Counted from the stretch's first letter, positions 27,650 to 40,310 are shown. The stretch: DNA of 64,000 nucleotides from Rotaria sp. Silwood1 (GCA_905250075.1 CAJNOP010000021.1:1064363-1128362), one strand, 5' to 3'. Notes: generated by a model not told the origin, from the letters alone. Numbers and translations: made by a program.

Positions 27650-29395
27650 TACTACTTTTTTTGTACGACACCAAGTATTTAACTCAAAACCAAACAGTGT
27701 TGTCAATAGCTGATGAAATTCTATTTTAAATGCATTCTATACTATGATTTCATAGATGGAATATGAGAGAAAGGTTTCTGAAAAATCTAATATAGTAGTT
27801 TATCGGTCACAAAAAAATGTGTGCCTCTCTCGAAAAAGTTATAAACATGACAAAAAAAAATTAAAAAAAAACGAAACTCATTCTAGCATTGCTAAAAAAC
27901 GCATTTTTTGTTTTTTGTAATGCTTATAACTTTCTAAGAGGAGGTTGTAGGACAGTCGGCAAGCCTTCATCTGATTCAGGATGTCATGCTCTTGAAGAGA
28001 GTATCAATGAGAATATTGAAACTCACCTTTGTTTACGAGGTACTGATCAAAATTTACACCTTCGGTCTTCTCTACGCGTTCGAAATACCATCATCTGAAA
28101 CTATCAAACCCAAACTTTTAACTCACTTCAATATACTACGGTAAAGTTAGTCAACACCAATTTTTGAGTATTATGTAGAAAGTAGTCAAAAACCGTGCTA
28201 TGAGTGTTTTTTTAGGGTTATGCTTTAACAAACCAGAAAATTTATCGTGCAACATAGTCAAAGATGGAGCATCGATAGTTGACAAAGAAATGAGCTACTA
28301 AAATTGTTACAAAATAACATATTACACTGAGATTTTTTAGTTCAACATGCGTGAAAAGAATTACAAGTTCATAAGAGTCAATATTTGACAATATATCTGA
28401 TGCCATTTTCTGAAATCAAAAGATGCAAAGCTGAATTTTTTAAGTATATTATGTAACTTTTTACTCTGTACAAAACAATTAAAAGAAAATTTTACCTTCA
28501 GGAAAAAATAGGCCTCACATCTCTCTCGCTCCTACATTGTGATTTTCGATAGTTTTGCAAAAGCAAAAAAAAATAACATTTTCAGTGGCTCTCATTACCG
28601 TGACAAAATTGTTAATCAAAATAAAGATGATATCCAGAATCAGTATAAAAACTACATTCAGTCAAATAAACTTTAGAAAATTTTTTCCTGTGAAAAATAA
28701 TCCATGGAAAACTACGGACAAAATTTAAATCAAATATGGCCGTGTGAGACCATGAAGAACTTTTTCACAGGAAAAGAATTTCCTAAAATATATTTTACTT
28801 AATGTTGTTTCTCTCGATAATTCTGAGTGTCACATTTATTTTGTTTTATAATTGTGTCATGACAACGAACATTGCTAAAATTGTTTATTTTCTTTTGACA
28901 AATCGCTTTGTAGGAGAAAGAGAGAGCTGTGAAGCATGTTGGACTAAAAAATCTCAGTAAATATGTTATTTTGTAACAATTTCAGTAGCTCGTCTCTGTT
29001 TCTTTTTTACTTATCGATGCTCCATCTTTTAGTATATTACACGAAAAATTCTCTGATTTGTTGAAGTATAATCCTAAAAAGCACTCATTGCACGATTTAT
29101 GACTAATTTCTTCATAATGCTCAAAAATCGGTATTGACTAACTTTGCCATAGTACATTGAAACGAGGTAAAAGTTTGGGTTTAGTGGTTTCAGAATATGA
29201 CTTTTTGAACGCACATAAAATATTAAGAATTTTATGTCAAACTAGTGCTTCAGTTCCTTGATTCCTCTATCATAGATACTGTCATAGTTCAGCTATGAAA
29301 TTTCAGTATAGAATGTATTTGATGAGGAACTACATTGGCTAATCAAACTACTGTTTTGATTTGAGTTAGATACTTAGTATGGTAGAAAAAAATCA
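27650..29395. mobile_element. 1.75 kb imperfect hairpin (long inverted repeat element)
   Basis: Nested matching arms are visible. Outer pair: 27668-27780 with about 29255-29390 (ACCAAGTATTTAACTCAAA against TACTAAGTATCTAACTCAAA on the other strand). Middle pair: about 28105-28345 with 28920-29190 (AAACTTTTAACTCACTTCA and GTTAGTCAACACC against their counterparts). Inner pair: 28687-28707 with 28750-28771 (CCTGTGAAAAA...CCATGG). The left arm has about 300 bp (27790-28095) missing or diverged on the right. No transposase frame is seen. It is best read as a non-autonomous, possibly composite, inverted-repeat transposon. Confidence 0.7.
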
Positions 29396-29664
29396 AAAAC
29401 ATTTCGATTTTATATTTTTTCACCAATATTGTATATCATAGATAAAAGGTTGTTCGTGTTTTCGAAAACAAGTGAATGTATAATTATTGTAAAAGGTCTG
29501 CAAAAAAATGTTTTATAAATTGTGTTGAGTAATAGATAGTGATTTAATTTGAAAATAATTGAAAACATTTATAATCTTCAAAATTTTTTTTTTTTTCGTA
29601 TAATTTTATTTGTAATAATAAATTTATTGTAGATCGATTAACAAATTAAAATAAATAAAATAAA

Positions 29665-31183
29665 ATGAACGATGATGCTTTTAAATATGCGGAACGTCTT
29701 GTACCTCGTTCATATATTGATTTAGCTCGACAAGCACGTCGATCACATGAACAACAAATTCGACAAATAATTGAACATAGGAAACTACCTGAACAACCAT
29801 TAGACGAGAATCTTATTGAACAATGGCTAAATGAAATAGCACAAATGGATTCAAATAATTTTGAAGGAAATGTTGGTGTAGGAGAACGGGAAGGTAATCT
29901 ATTAAAACATTGATTTTAACGAATAATTATATTTTTTTTTGTTCAGGTCGTATCTATTCATCTCTTGTCGCACGACGTTATTCTTCATTTTCACATGGTA
30001 TCGGACGTTCTGGTGATATTAATGCAATTCAACCTAAAGCAGCCGGTTCATCATTACTTAATAAACTTACAAATGAACTTGTACTTGATGCAATTCATAT
30101 TCTTGGTTTAAGAACAATCAAACATGCACTTGTTATTCCAATGGCAACCGGTAGGATTTTGGTGAGTGTTAATATTCTAATCAAGACAAACGTGTTTCTA
30201 TTTATATAGGTATGACAATGACATTATGTTTATTAACACTAAAAAAACAACGACCAAATTCACGTTATGTTCTTTGGTCACGTATTGATCAAAAAAGTTG
30301 TTTTAAGTCAATTTTAGCAGCTAATTTAGAACCAATTATAATTGAACAAATAGAAAAGAATAATTATCTTCAAACAAATATAAATGAATTTGAAAAACAA
30401 ATTCAACAATTAAATCCAAATGAAATATGTTGTATTATATCAACAACAAGTTGTTTTGCACCACGTGCTATTGATAATATTCAGTATATAAGTAATTTAT
30501 GTCAAACATATTCAATACCACATTTAATTAATAATGCATATGGTTTACAATCAACAAAAATTATTCATGAAATTGAACAGACTAAACTTTCAAATGGTCG
30601 TATTGATTATATTGTTCAAAGTACAGATAAAAATTTTCTTGTACCTGTTGGTGGTTCAATTGTTCTTACCTATGATACGCAATTACTTGATAATCTTTCA
30701 CATATTTATCCAGGTCGTGCATCAATAAATCCAACAATTGATTTATTTATTACACTTTTATCAATGGGTAAAAAAGGTTTAGTTGATTTAATACAAAAAC
30801 GTAAAACTTTATTTAACGTTTTCTATGAAAAACTTCTTCAATGGACAAAAGATAATGATGAATGTATACTTTCATCAAAACAATTTAGTCCTATATCAAT
30901 AGCTATATCACTTAAACATTTACCAAATGAACGTTTAACTGAACTTGGTTCAATGTTATTTACACGACGAATATCAGGTGCACGTGTTGTTAAATTAGGA
31001 ACAAAACAAACTATTGATTCCTATGAATTTATGAATTATGGTGCACATTCATCAAATATTCAATATTGCTACTTAACTGTTGCAGCTGCTATTGGTATTG
31101 AAGAAAATGATATTGAAATATTTATGAAAAAATTTGATAGCATTTATCAAAAATTACGGCGTAATGAAAACAGTGATGATTAA
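29665..31183 (+). CDS. SEPSECS: O-phosphoseryl-tRNA(Sec) selenium transferase
   Basis: PLP enzyme that converts phosphoseryl-tRNA(Sec) to selenocysteinyl-tRNA using selenophosphate, the last step of selenocysteine synthesis. Three exons: 29665-29893, 29947-30150, 30210-31183. Diagnostic runs are [85 protein letters not shown] and [15 protein letters not shown]. The Lys in TDKNF is the expected PLP lysine. YPGRAS and [16 protein letters not shown] follow. The protein is about 467 residues and lacks the short C-terminal extension of the human enzyme. An acceptor-like TTTATTGTAG ends 32 bases before the start. Its presence implies that the organism makes selenoproteins. Confidence 0.97.
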
Positions 31184-33172
31184 CAAAGAGTTTCTTTCTT
31201 TTCTTATTTTGATATTGTTTTTTAAGATATCAAAAGATCAATCGTAAAGATTAAAATAAATTTGTTATTGCCATAAAATATGTAAAAGATTTATAATATG
31301 AAATAAATAATTGAATCTGAAGTAAATCGTAAAAAAAAAGAAACGTTTGAACTTTGAAGATTTATGGATCCAATTAAAAACGACTTTACATAAAACGATC
31401 ACACGAGTATTATATAGAAATGCGGTAAAAAAAATCGTACGGTTTTAATAACAGTGACATTTTTTTTGTTCTTCTTGGTTTCAAAAAATGTCTTTATAAT
31501 CAATAGATGTAGGAAAAACACAAGTGACACGTTTGAGCTACTTTCTTTGGAATGCAATTCTAGTGCTTGAGCAGATTTAGTCAATCAAAAACTGCTTGAA
31601 AAACGAAAAATATTACCGTTATCAAAATCGTACGGATCTATAAGTAATATCAAACATAATTATTTTGATTATCTTGTTCTCTTTCATATTTACTAATATC
31701 TACGATTTTCATCAATTCATCCATTTCCCAAGTTATTCTTTATTAGATGTTAAAATGCTTTTTAAAATGTTCACATGAAGTTAATAGATAGTTAAAAGTT
31801 TTTATTCTGAATCAATCTTGATTGAATCTCTTTCATGCAGTACAACATTGACCATTGGTCTCTCGATGTATTCTTCAATGTAGACTAATCAAGATATAAT
31901 TGAGAAAACAAAAACTATCCAAAAAAGTCTTATTTAAATGCATTCAAATGTTCGACATCGTTGCATATACATGAAATAAATTGTCTGGAATACTATTGCT
32001 AATAATACATATTATTTTAATAAATAATTTAATTATGGAAAAACAAGTATTTCACGCAGACTTATGGTCTTCTATTACGAATTGTGATATTTTTCTTCTG
32101 GGTGGGCTTCTATTCCGTCAGGAGAGAGAAGGATTAATCTTATTTTTTGCGCTTGTTACACAGTAAGTGCCATCTATAATAAAAATTGATCTCATAACTA
32201 AGGTTGACTTTTTGTGGGTGGGAAGCGAGACGGGATGAGGTTAGTTAGCATGTCGCATATACTCAATACCATGGAGTTCAGCTGCTGTCGTCAAAAAAGA
32301 GTTTTCGACAGTCTATAAAGTTATCAACTAAAGAAGATCTAAATTAGGTCGAACAACTGTTCGAAATATTTTATTTCATCGTTCGATAAAGAATAAGTAA
32401 AAGATTGGTGGTCCTCGAACTATATCGGTTTTGTGCTCCTATGCCTATTTTTTGTACTGTTGTATTTATTTTCTATAATATATCGTCAAATAAATTATAT
32501 AATCAAAAGATACAAACATCTTAAAAAGATGTAAAGAGGTAGTAAAGAAAAAAATTAAGATAAGACCAGCACAGAGCGGAGAACAAAATATTTGCTCCAT
32601 TTCGGTCTCCAGTACAGGTGACTCAGATGATTCAACATTATCAGTATGCATCGAAAAGGACTCAATCCTATTCGTTTTATCAGACATCAAAAATATTCAC
32701 CGGTTTTGATTCAACACTTCAAAAAAACTCGACAACAGTTTTTCGGTAGTTAGTACGTGGAAAGATACATTCATTTTTCTTGTTATCATCAAAATCTACC
32801 CAACTGATGGTACAGACATAATGATCAGTTGAACTTGACCAATACAGATCAACCAGAAATTTATATTTCTTTTAGAATATAAATAATTTACTATCTCAAA
32901 GAGTTTGACACGTTTTTTCAATTACAACAACATCAAAGCGCTATTGACATCATGTGAAAAACGAAACGATACATTCCAAAATGTAATCATGCATGGATAT
33001 AAAACACTTTCTCCCTTTTTACAATAACCAGTTAGATAATCATCATGAACAAACTATATTACACATATGATCAAAATTTTTGAAATTCATTGATGAATAT
33101 GCATTTTTATTTAAAAGATAGTTTAAAATACATATTGAACGCTTTTCAAAAGTCGTTGATGGTAGTCATTAT
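31184..33172. other. Intergenic region SEPSECS to trypsin
   Basis: Convergent intergenic region of 2 kb holding the 3' ends of both genes. It contains a decayed transposase-like segment at 32248-32430. No intact gene was recognised. Confidence 0.6.
32248..32430 (+). pseudogene. Decayed helix-turn-helix transposase-like fragment
   Basis: One frame reads SSAAVVKKEFSTVYKVIN, stop, RRSKLGRTTVRNILF...IKNK, stop, KIGGPRTIS. The pattern of short basic helices and a KIGGPR-type linker recalls the N-terminal DNA-binding region of Tc1/mariner or related transposases. Two in-frame stops and no catalytic region show that it is not functional. The family assignment is by eye and uncertain. Confidence 0.3.
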
Positions 33173-34181
33173 TTATGGTAATGCTTGGACCTTGTTACGA
33201 ATCCATGGCATAAGATAATGAACATCAGCATAAACATCTGGATGTGGTTTTGAGAATGAACAATCAATTGTGCCAGACATAATACCTACTTGTTCAACAT
33301 ATCTTCTTCCATCATTAAGATATTTTTCTCGTACAAGTGGACCACCACTATCACCAAAGCCTTTTATATAAAATTAAATATTGTAAACAATCAATCATCA
33401 TATACTTACAAACTGATTTCCAGTCCCCATAAGCACACATTTTAGATTTGTCTTGAATGATGGAAAGAATGTGCGTTAGCTTTTTACAATCTGTACTTTT
33501 AGCATCAACACATTTGAGAGCAACTTGTTGCAATTCGACTGGTCGACTAGCACTTGTTCGATTTGGATTACCGGTTGTTGAACCCCAACCACTAGCTAGA
33601 AAAAAAAACAATACCATTAGAAATTCATTTTTAAAAGTCATTACAAAAAGATAGGGGTTCTTACCAACAACAGGATGATTGACTCCACATGTTTGAGATG
33701 TACTATCAGGTAGACAGACAAGGCCAATCTTATGATTATCAACTACAACTGCTGTTTGTAAACGAATGATAGCAACATCATTTGATAGACTATTAGCATT
33801 ATAAGATTCATGTGCAATATGTCTTTGAGCTGGAATACCATTGTCTCGATTAAAAACAAACGAAGTGAAATTATGAAGACCAGGAAAGATACGAAGATCT
33901 TTTGCGTCATAACCAGCAACACAATGAGCAGCTGTAAGTACATGTGTTGGTTTAATAAGACTGGCACCACAATAAGCTTTTGCTGTTCCATTTGGAAAGT
34001 AACCAACTAATAAAAGTTGATAAGGTCGAGAATGTGGAATTGCTGATTGACCATTAACAATACGTGTTGCAGGTTTTGGTTCAATTAGTGAAACACCACA
34101 GATACCTGGTGTAGGTAAATCTTGAGCGTATCCATATCCAGCCAAAATTGTTAAAGCAACTACGACAAAAAAAGTTCGCAT
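33173..34181 (-). CDS. Secreted trypsin-like serine protease (S1A)
   Basis: Chymotrypsin-fold endopeptidase, probably digestive or extracellular. Three exons: 33665-34181, 33410-33595, 33173-33360. The start at 34181 gives a clean signal peptide (MRTFFVVVALTILAGYGYAQ); an upstream in-frame ATG at 34223 would spoil it. Activation site RIVNG, then the triad: His in LTAAHC, Asp in SNDVAIIRL, Ser in FGDSGGPLV. The C-terminal helix is VYADVHYLMPWIR. GWGS and paired Cys residues are present. The mature region is of usual length, so the gene appears intact. A short propeptide with one Cys (GICG) could disulfide-link to the catalytic chain. A TATA-like box lies about 120 bases upstream. Confidence 0.94.
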
Positions 34182-34298
34182 GGTTATTGCAAAATTAAAT
34201 TGAATTGCAGATGTGAATATCAATAGATTAGCTGGTTTGTGCGCTCACTATAGTGTTGCTTTTCGACTTTATTATTCGTTTCGTTAGAGGTAAGCTGT

Positions 34299-34305
34299 TT
34301 TTATA
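34299..34305 (-). promoter_or_regulatory. TATA-like box of the trypsin gene
   Basis: On the minus strand the sequence GCAGTATAAAAACAGC lies 118 bases before the trypsin start codon. That is compatible with a 5' UTR of about 90 bases. Confidence 0.5.
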
Positions 34306-36719
34306 CTGCAAATCTTTTCAAAAGATACATAAAAGATCATAAATCATATCTTTTTTTTTCTGAATTCATGAGTATTCGAGATAACGTTCAGTGTAGTTAA
34401 CACGAGTAGTATAAAATAACCCTTGTAGAACCTGGAAAATATAAAAGATTTAATAGGCAATAAACAAAATCTTATTCATTTTATTGGTGTTTTCGTCAAA
34501 AAGATTATAAATTTCACTGAAAGAGTTTAGAATATGTAATAAAGAAAGACCTCGCAGATGCAAGTAGGACACATTGTTTCTTAATCATCGAATCAAGATT
34601 TATGATTTCGATCACAATTTCACAAAAAATTTCTGTCAGATGTTTTCTGAAGCAAAATAATGATCTTATCTTCTGCCTAAAAAATCTTGTGTCTCGTCAA
34701 GACAATCAGGTAGTTTTGTTATCGTCATATGTGCGAAAGACGCATTATTTGTTTTTACTCATGGTAACACTAAAAACTTATTTTAAAAAAAGCTAGATTA
34801 CGTATGTAGGAGAAAAATAGGAATACGAAGACAATTAGCTTCTTTTCTCTTCTTTGTAACTACTTAAAGTTATATCCTCGGTAAAATTCAGAAATAAGCT
34901 AAAAGTTGCAAAATAGTTTTCAACCGAATCAGATGTGATACGACAAATCGATAGAAAAAATATGAACATTTTTCAAAACAGTAATTTAGGGAAATGGACA
35001 GTGGCAAACAAAACTTTGGATCATCAAGCAACAAGAAAACGAAAGGCAAAAAAGCTTTCCATATTTTTCTAATTGTTTCTATTTTCAGAATCGTTCTTTC
35101 TATTACAATATTAATGTTTTTATTTTCATGGCTAGGTTTTTGTTAGGTATTTAATTATATATAACTTTAGGAATGATTTAGGGACAAATATTATGGCAGA
35201 TCAAAAACAATATACAAAATCTTATCTTTATTGTTTCAAGTTGAGTTGTATGATAAAATTTATTTATTGTACATGATGCAATAAAGTTATATGCATTTGT
35301 GAAACTGTCATATTTTATGAAGCTATAAAATTGAATGTGAGAGAATTTAAGCTAACAAAATTGCTGATGTATGACGGCTTTAGAAAAGAGCCTTTCTAGT
35401 TGAATAAACGCGATCAGGTGTACTCTGAGTCTCAGCAATATCAAGTATATAAGCTGCGAATTATGCGATCGTTGTGTATGCAGCCTGATATATTTCTGTA
35501 AATCCAGAACGAATAGCTGGCCCAAAAATAAAAGCGTTTTGTTCATTATTAAACTGCATATTTCATATATTGCGATCATATTGTTTGTTGTTGTTACCCT
35601 CCGATATTCTGCCGACTTTAATATATACACATTACTTTCTCATGAGAACAAATTAAACGCCCAGTAAAACTTGTTGCTCAGTGTTATATACAAATTTTCT
35701 GTATAAAATTTAGTATTTGATAATAATTATGTTTGCTTAGAAAATTAATTTATGCTTGTTGATGTGGGATTGAGTGTAGGGTGTAGATTTGGGTGAAAAA
35801 TTGGATGTAGGTGTCGATGTACTCGATATTTTTTCGAAGTGAAATGGGTTAAAAATTTGATAAACAGTCGTAGGCAATCTGTCTGGCAGAAGGTAACTGA
35901 GAAAAGCCGCCTTACAACACTTAGCAGACAGTTTCCAGACAACAGCTCGAAAGTTTGATAGACAAGACGCAAAAGAGTAAAGGAAAGCTAACCGAACCGA
36001 GCCTCTATGTGGGTACTACCGTCCGAAAGGCCGATATCGATACCTACACCCACAACTTCCTATCGAAAGTTGTCGGATTGTATAAGATATTCATTGAATT
36101 CAGTAGGATTCTTCGTCGTGGACTTCTAAAATTCTATTCTAGCTAAAATGATTGATTTCTTGAATCTTACATCACATTATGAAACACGTATTGTATTTTC
36201 TTAATGACAAATTCTTTCAAACATCAGGAAATAGAATGATGAAATAACCATTGAATTAAAAGAATATTGGTTTTCTACTTTTGAAAGATACGAACTTATC
36301 TTCTATTAAGAATTTATACAACATAATGTTTAAATATAAAAACAGAAATCATAATCTACTCTTATTCTACTACTTGTTGTTCGATGCACAATCATTTTCA
36401 ATCGGTAATAGAAAAATGAAATTTCAAAATGACTCGATTATCTAGCGACCTCTCTTAACTAATTATATATTCTAATTACTTAGGAAAAAAAATCCATGTC
36501 ACAAATACAAAATTTTAAAGTTTTTAAAATTAATTTCTTTGTTTAATTACTATAGATGACATGAATGTTTATTATTGGTTAACTATAGTTTATACAAACT
36601 GATCGATTATAATTATTCATTGATAAACAAGATGATATATTAAATATGACATTTTTATTTAATTTAACAATATATTTTATTTCAGATTGAATATATTAAA
36701 CGATAATAATACTAGATAA
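34306..36719. other. Intergenic region trypsin to LSM8
   Basis: About 2.4 kb. A less AT-rich patch at 35760-36080 has degenerate GGATGTAGGTGT-like motifs and short open frames without a recognisable domain; it may be an old repeat. The LSM8 5' flank ends in an acceptor-like TTTTATTTCAG at 36675-36685. No gene was recognised. Confidence 0.55.
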
Positions 36720-37010
36720 ATGGCACAAGTGCTCGATGCTTATATTAATAAATCAGTGAATGTAGTTACAGCTGATGGTCGAATCATAATTGGAACATTA
36801 CGTGGATTTGATCAAGCAATAAATATTATTTTAGATGATAGTCATGAACGTGTTTTTTCATCTACAGATGGTGTTGAACAGGTTCTTCTTGGTCTTTATA
36901 TAATTCGGGGTGATAACGTTGCATTAATTGGTGAACTTGATGAAGATCTTGATAAAACTATTGACTTTTCTAGAATTCGAGCAGATCCATTACCAGTTGC
37001 TAAAACATAA
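36720..37010 (+). CDS. LSM8: U6 snRNA-associated Sm-like protein LSm8
   Basis: LSm8 is the subunit that distinguishes the nuclear LSm2-8 ring, which binds the 3' oligo-U of U6 snRNA, from the cytoplasmic LSm1-7 decay ring. Single coding exon of 96 residues, the same length as human LSM8. Sm1 motif: VVTADGRIIIGTLRGFDQ then INIILDD. The segment SHERVFSSTDGVEQVLLGLY is nearly identical to human LSM8 and separates it from LSM1. Sm2 motif: IIRGDNVALIGEL. The C-terminus RADPLP matches the family. An acceptor-like AG at 36684-36685, 35 bases before the ATG, suggests an upstream leader exon or trans-splicing. Confidence 0.96.
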   Translation: MAQVLDAYINKSVNVVTADGRIIIGTLRGFDQAINIILDDSHERVFSSTDGVEQVLLGLYIIRGDNVALIGELDEDLDKTIDFSRIRADPLPVAKT

Positions 37011-39519
37011 ACTCTGTATTTTTTTGTCTATTGTGATTTTTTTTTCTTTTTCTTGTTACTATTGTCGTCAGATGATTATCTCTTTGTATGAAATCCAAAT
37101 ACTTTTTGTAACTGTTGATTCAAAAAAACCAAATCGAAGAAAAGGTTAGGCAATGTCTAATATGACTGGTGAATATAGAAGAAAAAAAAATAAGAATTTT
37201 TCTTTCTGATTTTCGTCATACCCAAATGAATAGAAATATCTTAATTACTAAAGAATCTAATTCATAATATTTTCTTTTGCGATTTTCAAACTTATCATAA
37301 GATTGAGTAAAAAATATAACATTTAATGAAAAATTGTTATTGTAAATCTTTTATGTTAATAAACGATATAGTTCTTAATTGATTGATAGAGATTTAATGC
37401 GCTGTGCTAAGTAAAAAAAAATAGTATGGAATACTGAACTATTGTGTAGCGAAATTTGACAATAATGATTTATATCTTGGTTTTTCCAAATAACAGAAAA
37501 TAGATAATTTCCTCATAAGTATCGAACTGTAAGTCGAAGTAGGGTATATTTTATCTGCTCATGATTACTGTTCTTATGTATCACTAAGATTTTGAGACTG
37601 AGAAAAACATTGAACTATTTTATATGATTTCGGTTTTCAACTCTTCAAACAGTTATAGATGCAATTTGTGCTTTAGTTCATAATAGTAGAAAACCAAATT
37701 TTAGGCCAAATCTATTTCAGACTGTAGTTTAAAGCCTTTCTTATATGAATTAGTTGCTATTATAATGAATTTCTTGACTAATGACATTCTGTAAAACACG
37801 ATTACTAATAGACCATATTACACATCTTTCTATAGGATGATCAAAAAAATAATTGATCCTCTTATGAAACGTAAATTTCTACAGTTATAACTACTAAAAA
37901 GAATGATTTTTATTTTGAATATATTTCATCATACGTGGAAGCTAAAAGCAAATTCATTGGGTTTGAAATCCATTTCGGAACGAAATCATATTCGATAGAT
38001 TTCGTTTTTTTTGTAATAATTCAATAATGAAACAGTTATATCATCTTTAGTTTTCAAGTTCTGTTTCTTAACGTTCACAGTTTAAGCATCCATATGAATC
38101 ATTTAGAATACTGACTAAATTATTACTATGATTAAAATATTCGTACAAAAGCAATATTTCATCGTTTTATGCATAAAGGATGTGCCATAATAATAGAGTT
38201 TGATTTCATTATTTTTATTTTGGACGAAATTTATTACCATTTAAACGGTTTAACGATAAATATAAATTGGATATTTATGTGTGTCAGATATAAATAAACA
38301 TTTGTTGGAATTCGAAATAAGAACCGATAACAGAAACAAATTAATTCGAAACCAAGTTTCTGTAACATTTTTTTAAAAGATTTCGAAAAGAAGGGATTTA
38401 TGTATTTCGATGCAAGATAATCATTTTCATTATTTGTTGTAAATAAAATTATATGAAATAAAAATTACAAGAATAAACTATCATCTTACCAAAAAAACAT
38501 TAACTAAATCGCTTAAACGATTTAAGTGTTTTTTTACATAAACTTTCTACATGGAGTTTTGAGACACCTTGTGTGCTGCAGACTGAAGTCCATCGGCTTG
38601 ATCTGTGCCATAATCAATTCCGAAAATTTTGGACTCAATGAACTCTACCGTAGATAGAATATTTCAACAGCTAGAAATATATGTCTAAATTATTGAGAAA
38701 TTTTTCTTTTATAATAAAAACAGAACAGTAGTTAGCATCAAAGTTAAATGATTATATCAAAACAAAAAAATCTTTAAAAAAAGAACGCGATTCCTTTTTA
38801 GATCAAAGTTTTTTTTCCATAACGAATATGCCATTAACTCTAGGATTAAACCAAATTTCAACTGAAATGTAACTGCTAATAAGAGCTTTTCTCGTTTGCC
38901 GATGCGAGTATACCACTCCCTTATAAGTTTCGTATTTAATGGATTTTCGTGTTTGGTCTCCGGTTATGAAGAAATGTATTTCACAACAAAATATATGTCT
39001 GCCAAGTAGGTTCTCCTAACCACTATCTATAGAAGCGTAACTAAGCATTAGAGACAAGTAGGTACTAATTGGTTGGGTTCTAATCAAAAGAGACACCTTG
39101 TATACGAATTTCAGAACAGAAACTGAAAACGAATCGAATAAAACTCTGCTCAATTCTGCCAATGCTTTAGAAGCGGAGGACTGTCATGCTCTTTATAAGT
39201 TATGCATCTGCCAATCTAACACAAAAAGGAGTAAGGCTTTTTTAACCTACCTGTTTATATAAATGTGCAACGATACAATGAGTCATAAACCAAAAAATAT
39301 GTCGCTAAGATTTCTGGTTCATTATAAAAGTATTTCTATTTTAGATAATGTCAATTAAAGCTTTATATTTTTAAGAAGATTTTCAATTTTATTTAATGCC
39401 ACGAATTATTTTATATGTATTGATGATCATTTAAGAAAAAAAAGATTACACTACAAAAAAGAAAAGTAAACGAAAAAGAAAGAAATAGTCCATTGAAAAA
39501 AACGAAAAAGACATAATTT
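37011..39519. other. Intergenic region LSM8 to LURP-one-related gene
   Basis: Convergent 2.5 kb region. Two same-oriented GAGACACCTTGT motifs (near 38563 and 39090) and an AAGGATGTGCCATAATAATAG motif near 38175 look like transposon ends, but I cannot pair them into an element. No gene was recognised. Confidence 0.5.
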
Positions 39520-40247
39520 TTAATCATGAGCTACTTCATCAACAACAATAGCTAAGCATAAAATAAATGGTACATCTTGACCTTTTTCAACTTTAACACC
39601 ATATTTATCACCAATTGCAAAGAATTTCTTTGAAATAGTGGCAACAACAGCATGATCTTTTTTAATTTTAAATTCACGTGAACGAAAATTGCCTTCAATT
39701 CTATATGTACCATGTTTGGAATTAACTGAAAATTTTTTACCACCAAGAAAATTAAATTTGCGACTAAAAATTTATTTTTATTATTACATATTTAAATTAA
39801 GAAATACTTACTTAACCTCAGCAATTACTTGATTATTTTGACGAATTTCATATTTTGCTAAGCCAAATGGATTGATAATATGTTTGACTTAATGAAATAA
39901 ATAAAGTAATAATAAAACGTAAATTCATAATATCTTACTAGAATAAAATTCATTTTGACCACTAGGATCAGTAAGTTGAAGATGTTTTCCTACACCGAGT
40001 TGTTTGAATCCCACCTAAAATGATATTTATATAGATTGTATTAATAATAAAATAAAATAAAAAATACCTTATAAACTGGTTGATCACGATTATCTTTGAT
40101 TGTATACGATGTACCAAGTGTTAAAACTTTTTGTTGAAGTTGATATTTAGTGCCTTCTTTAATTTTTGATCCTGTTTGAAAAAGACCAAACGATGTTGCA
40201 ACTAAAATTAATTGTATAGCCAACAATTGAAAAATAAGACGAGCCAT
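39520..40247 (-). CDS. Secreted LURP-one-related (tubby C-terminal-like) protein
   Basis: Four exons: 40068-40247, about 39940-40015, about 39811-39888, 39520 to about 39763. The N-terminus MARLIFQLLAIQLILVATSF is a signal peptide or anchor. The rest fits the LURP-one-related/DUF567 fold: KVLTLGTSYTIKDNRDQPVY, VGFKQLGVGKHLQLTDPSGQ, GLAKYEIRQNNQVIAEV, RKFNFLGGKKFSV, YRIEGNFRSREFKIKKD, VVATISKKFFAIGDKYGV and the closing FILCLAIVVDEVAHD. The family is known from plants, bacteria and phospholipid scramblase relatives and is usually cytosolic, so the secretion signal is unusual. The molecular role is unknown. A TATA-like box is 56 bases upstream. Confidence 0.82.
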
Positions 40248-40302
40248 AATGGAAAGAAAGAACAAATTTGAAATAAGTGGCAAGAACGTATAGAAACTGT
40301 AA

Positions 40303-40310
40303 TCTATATA
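40303..40310 (-). promoter_or_regulatory. TATA-like box of the LURP-one-related gene
   Basis: On the minus strand TATATAGA lies 56 bases before the start codon, a plausible core promoter position with a very short 5' UTR. Confidence 0.5.

Noticed and set aside
32466-32690. Minus-strand frame with a hydrophobic segment (LIFFFTTSLHLFKMF) as a small membrane protein.
   Set aside because: No homology, lies beside transposase debris, and such frames are expected by chance at this base composition.
35760-35830. G-rich GATGTGGG...GTAGGGTGTAG tract resembling rotifer telomere repeats.
   Set aside because: The units are irregular, the tract is short and internal, and no exact array is present.
38175-39110. 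A further transposon bounded by AAGGATGTGCC and ACACCTTGT motifs.
   Set aside because: The motifs are not reverse complements of each other and no flanking duplication was found.
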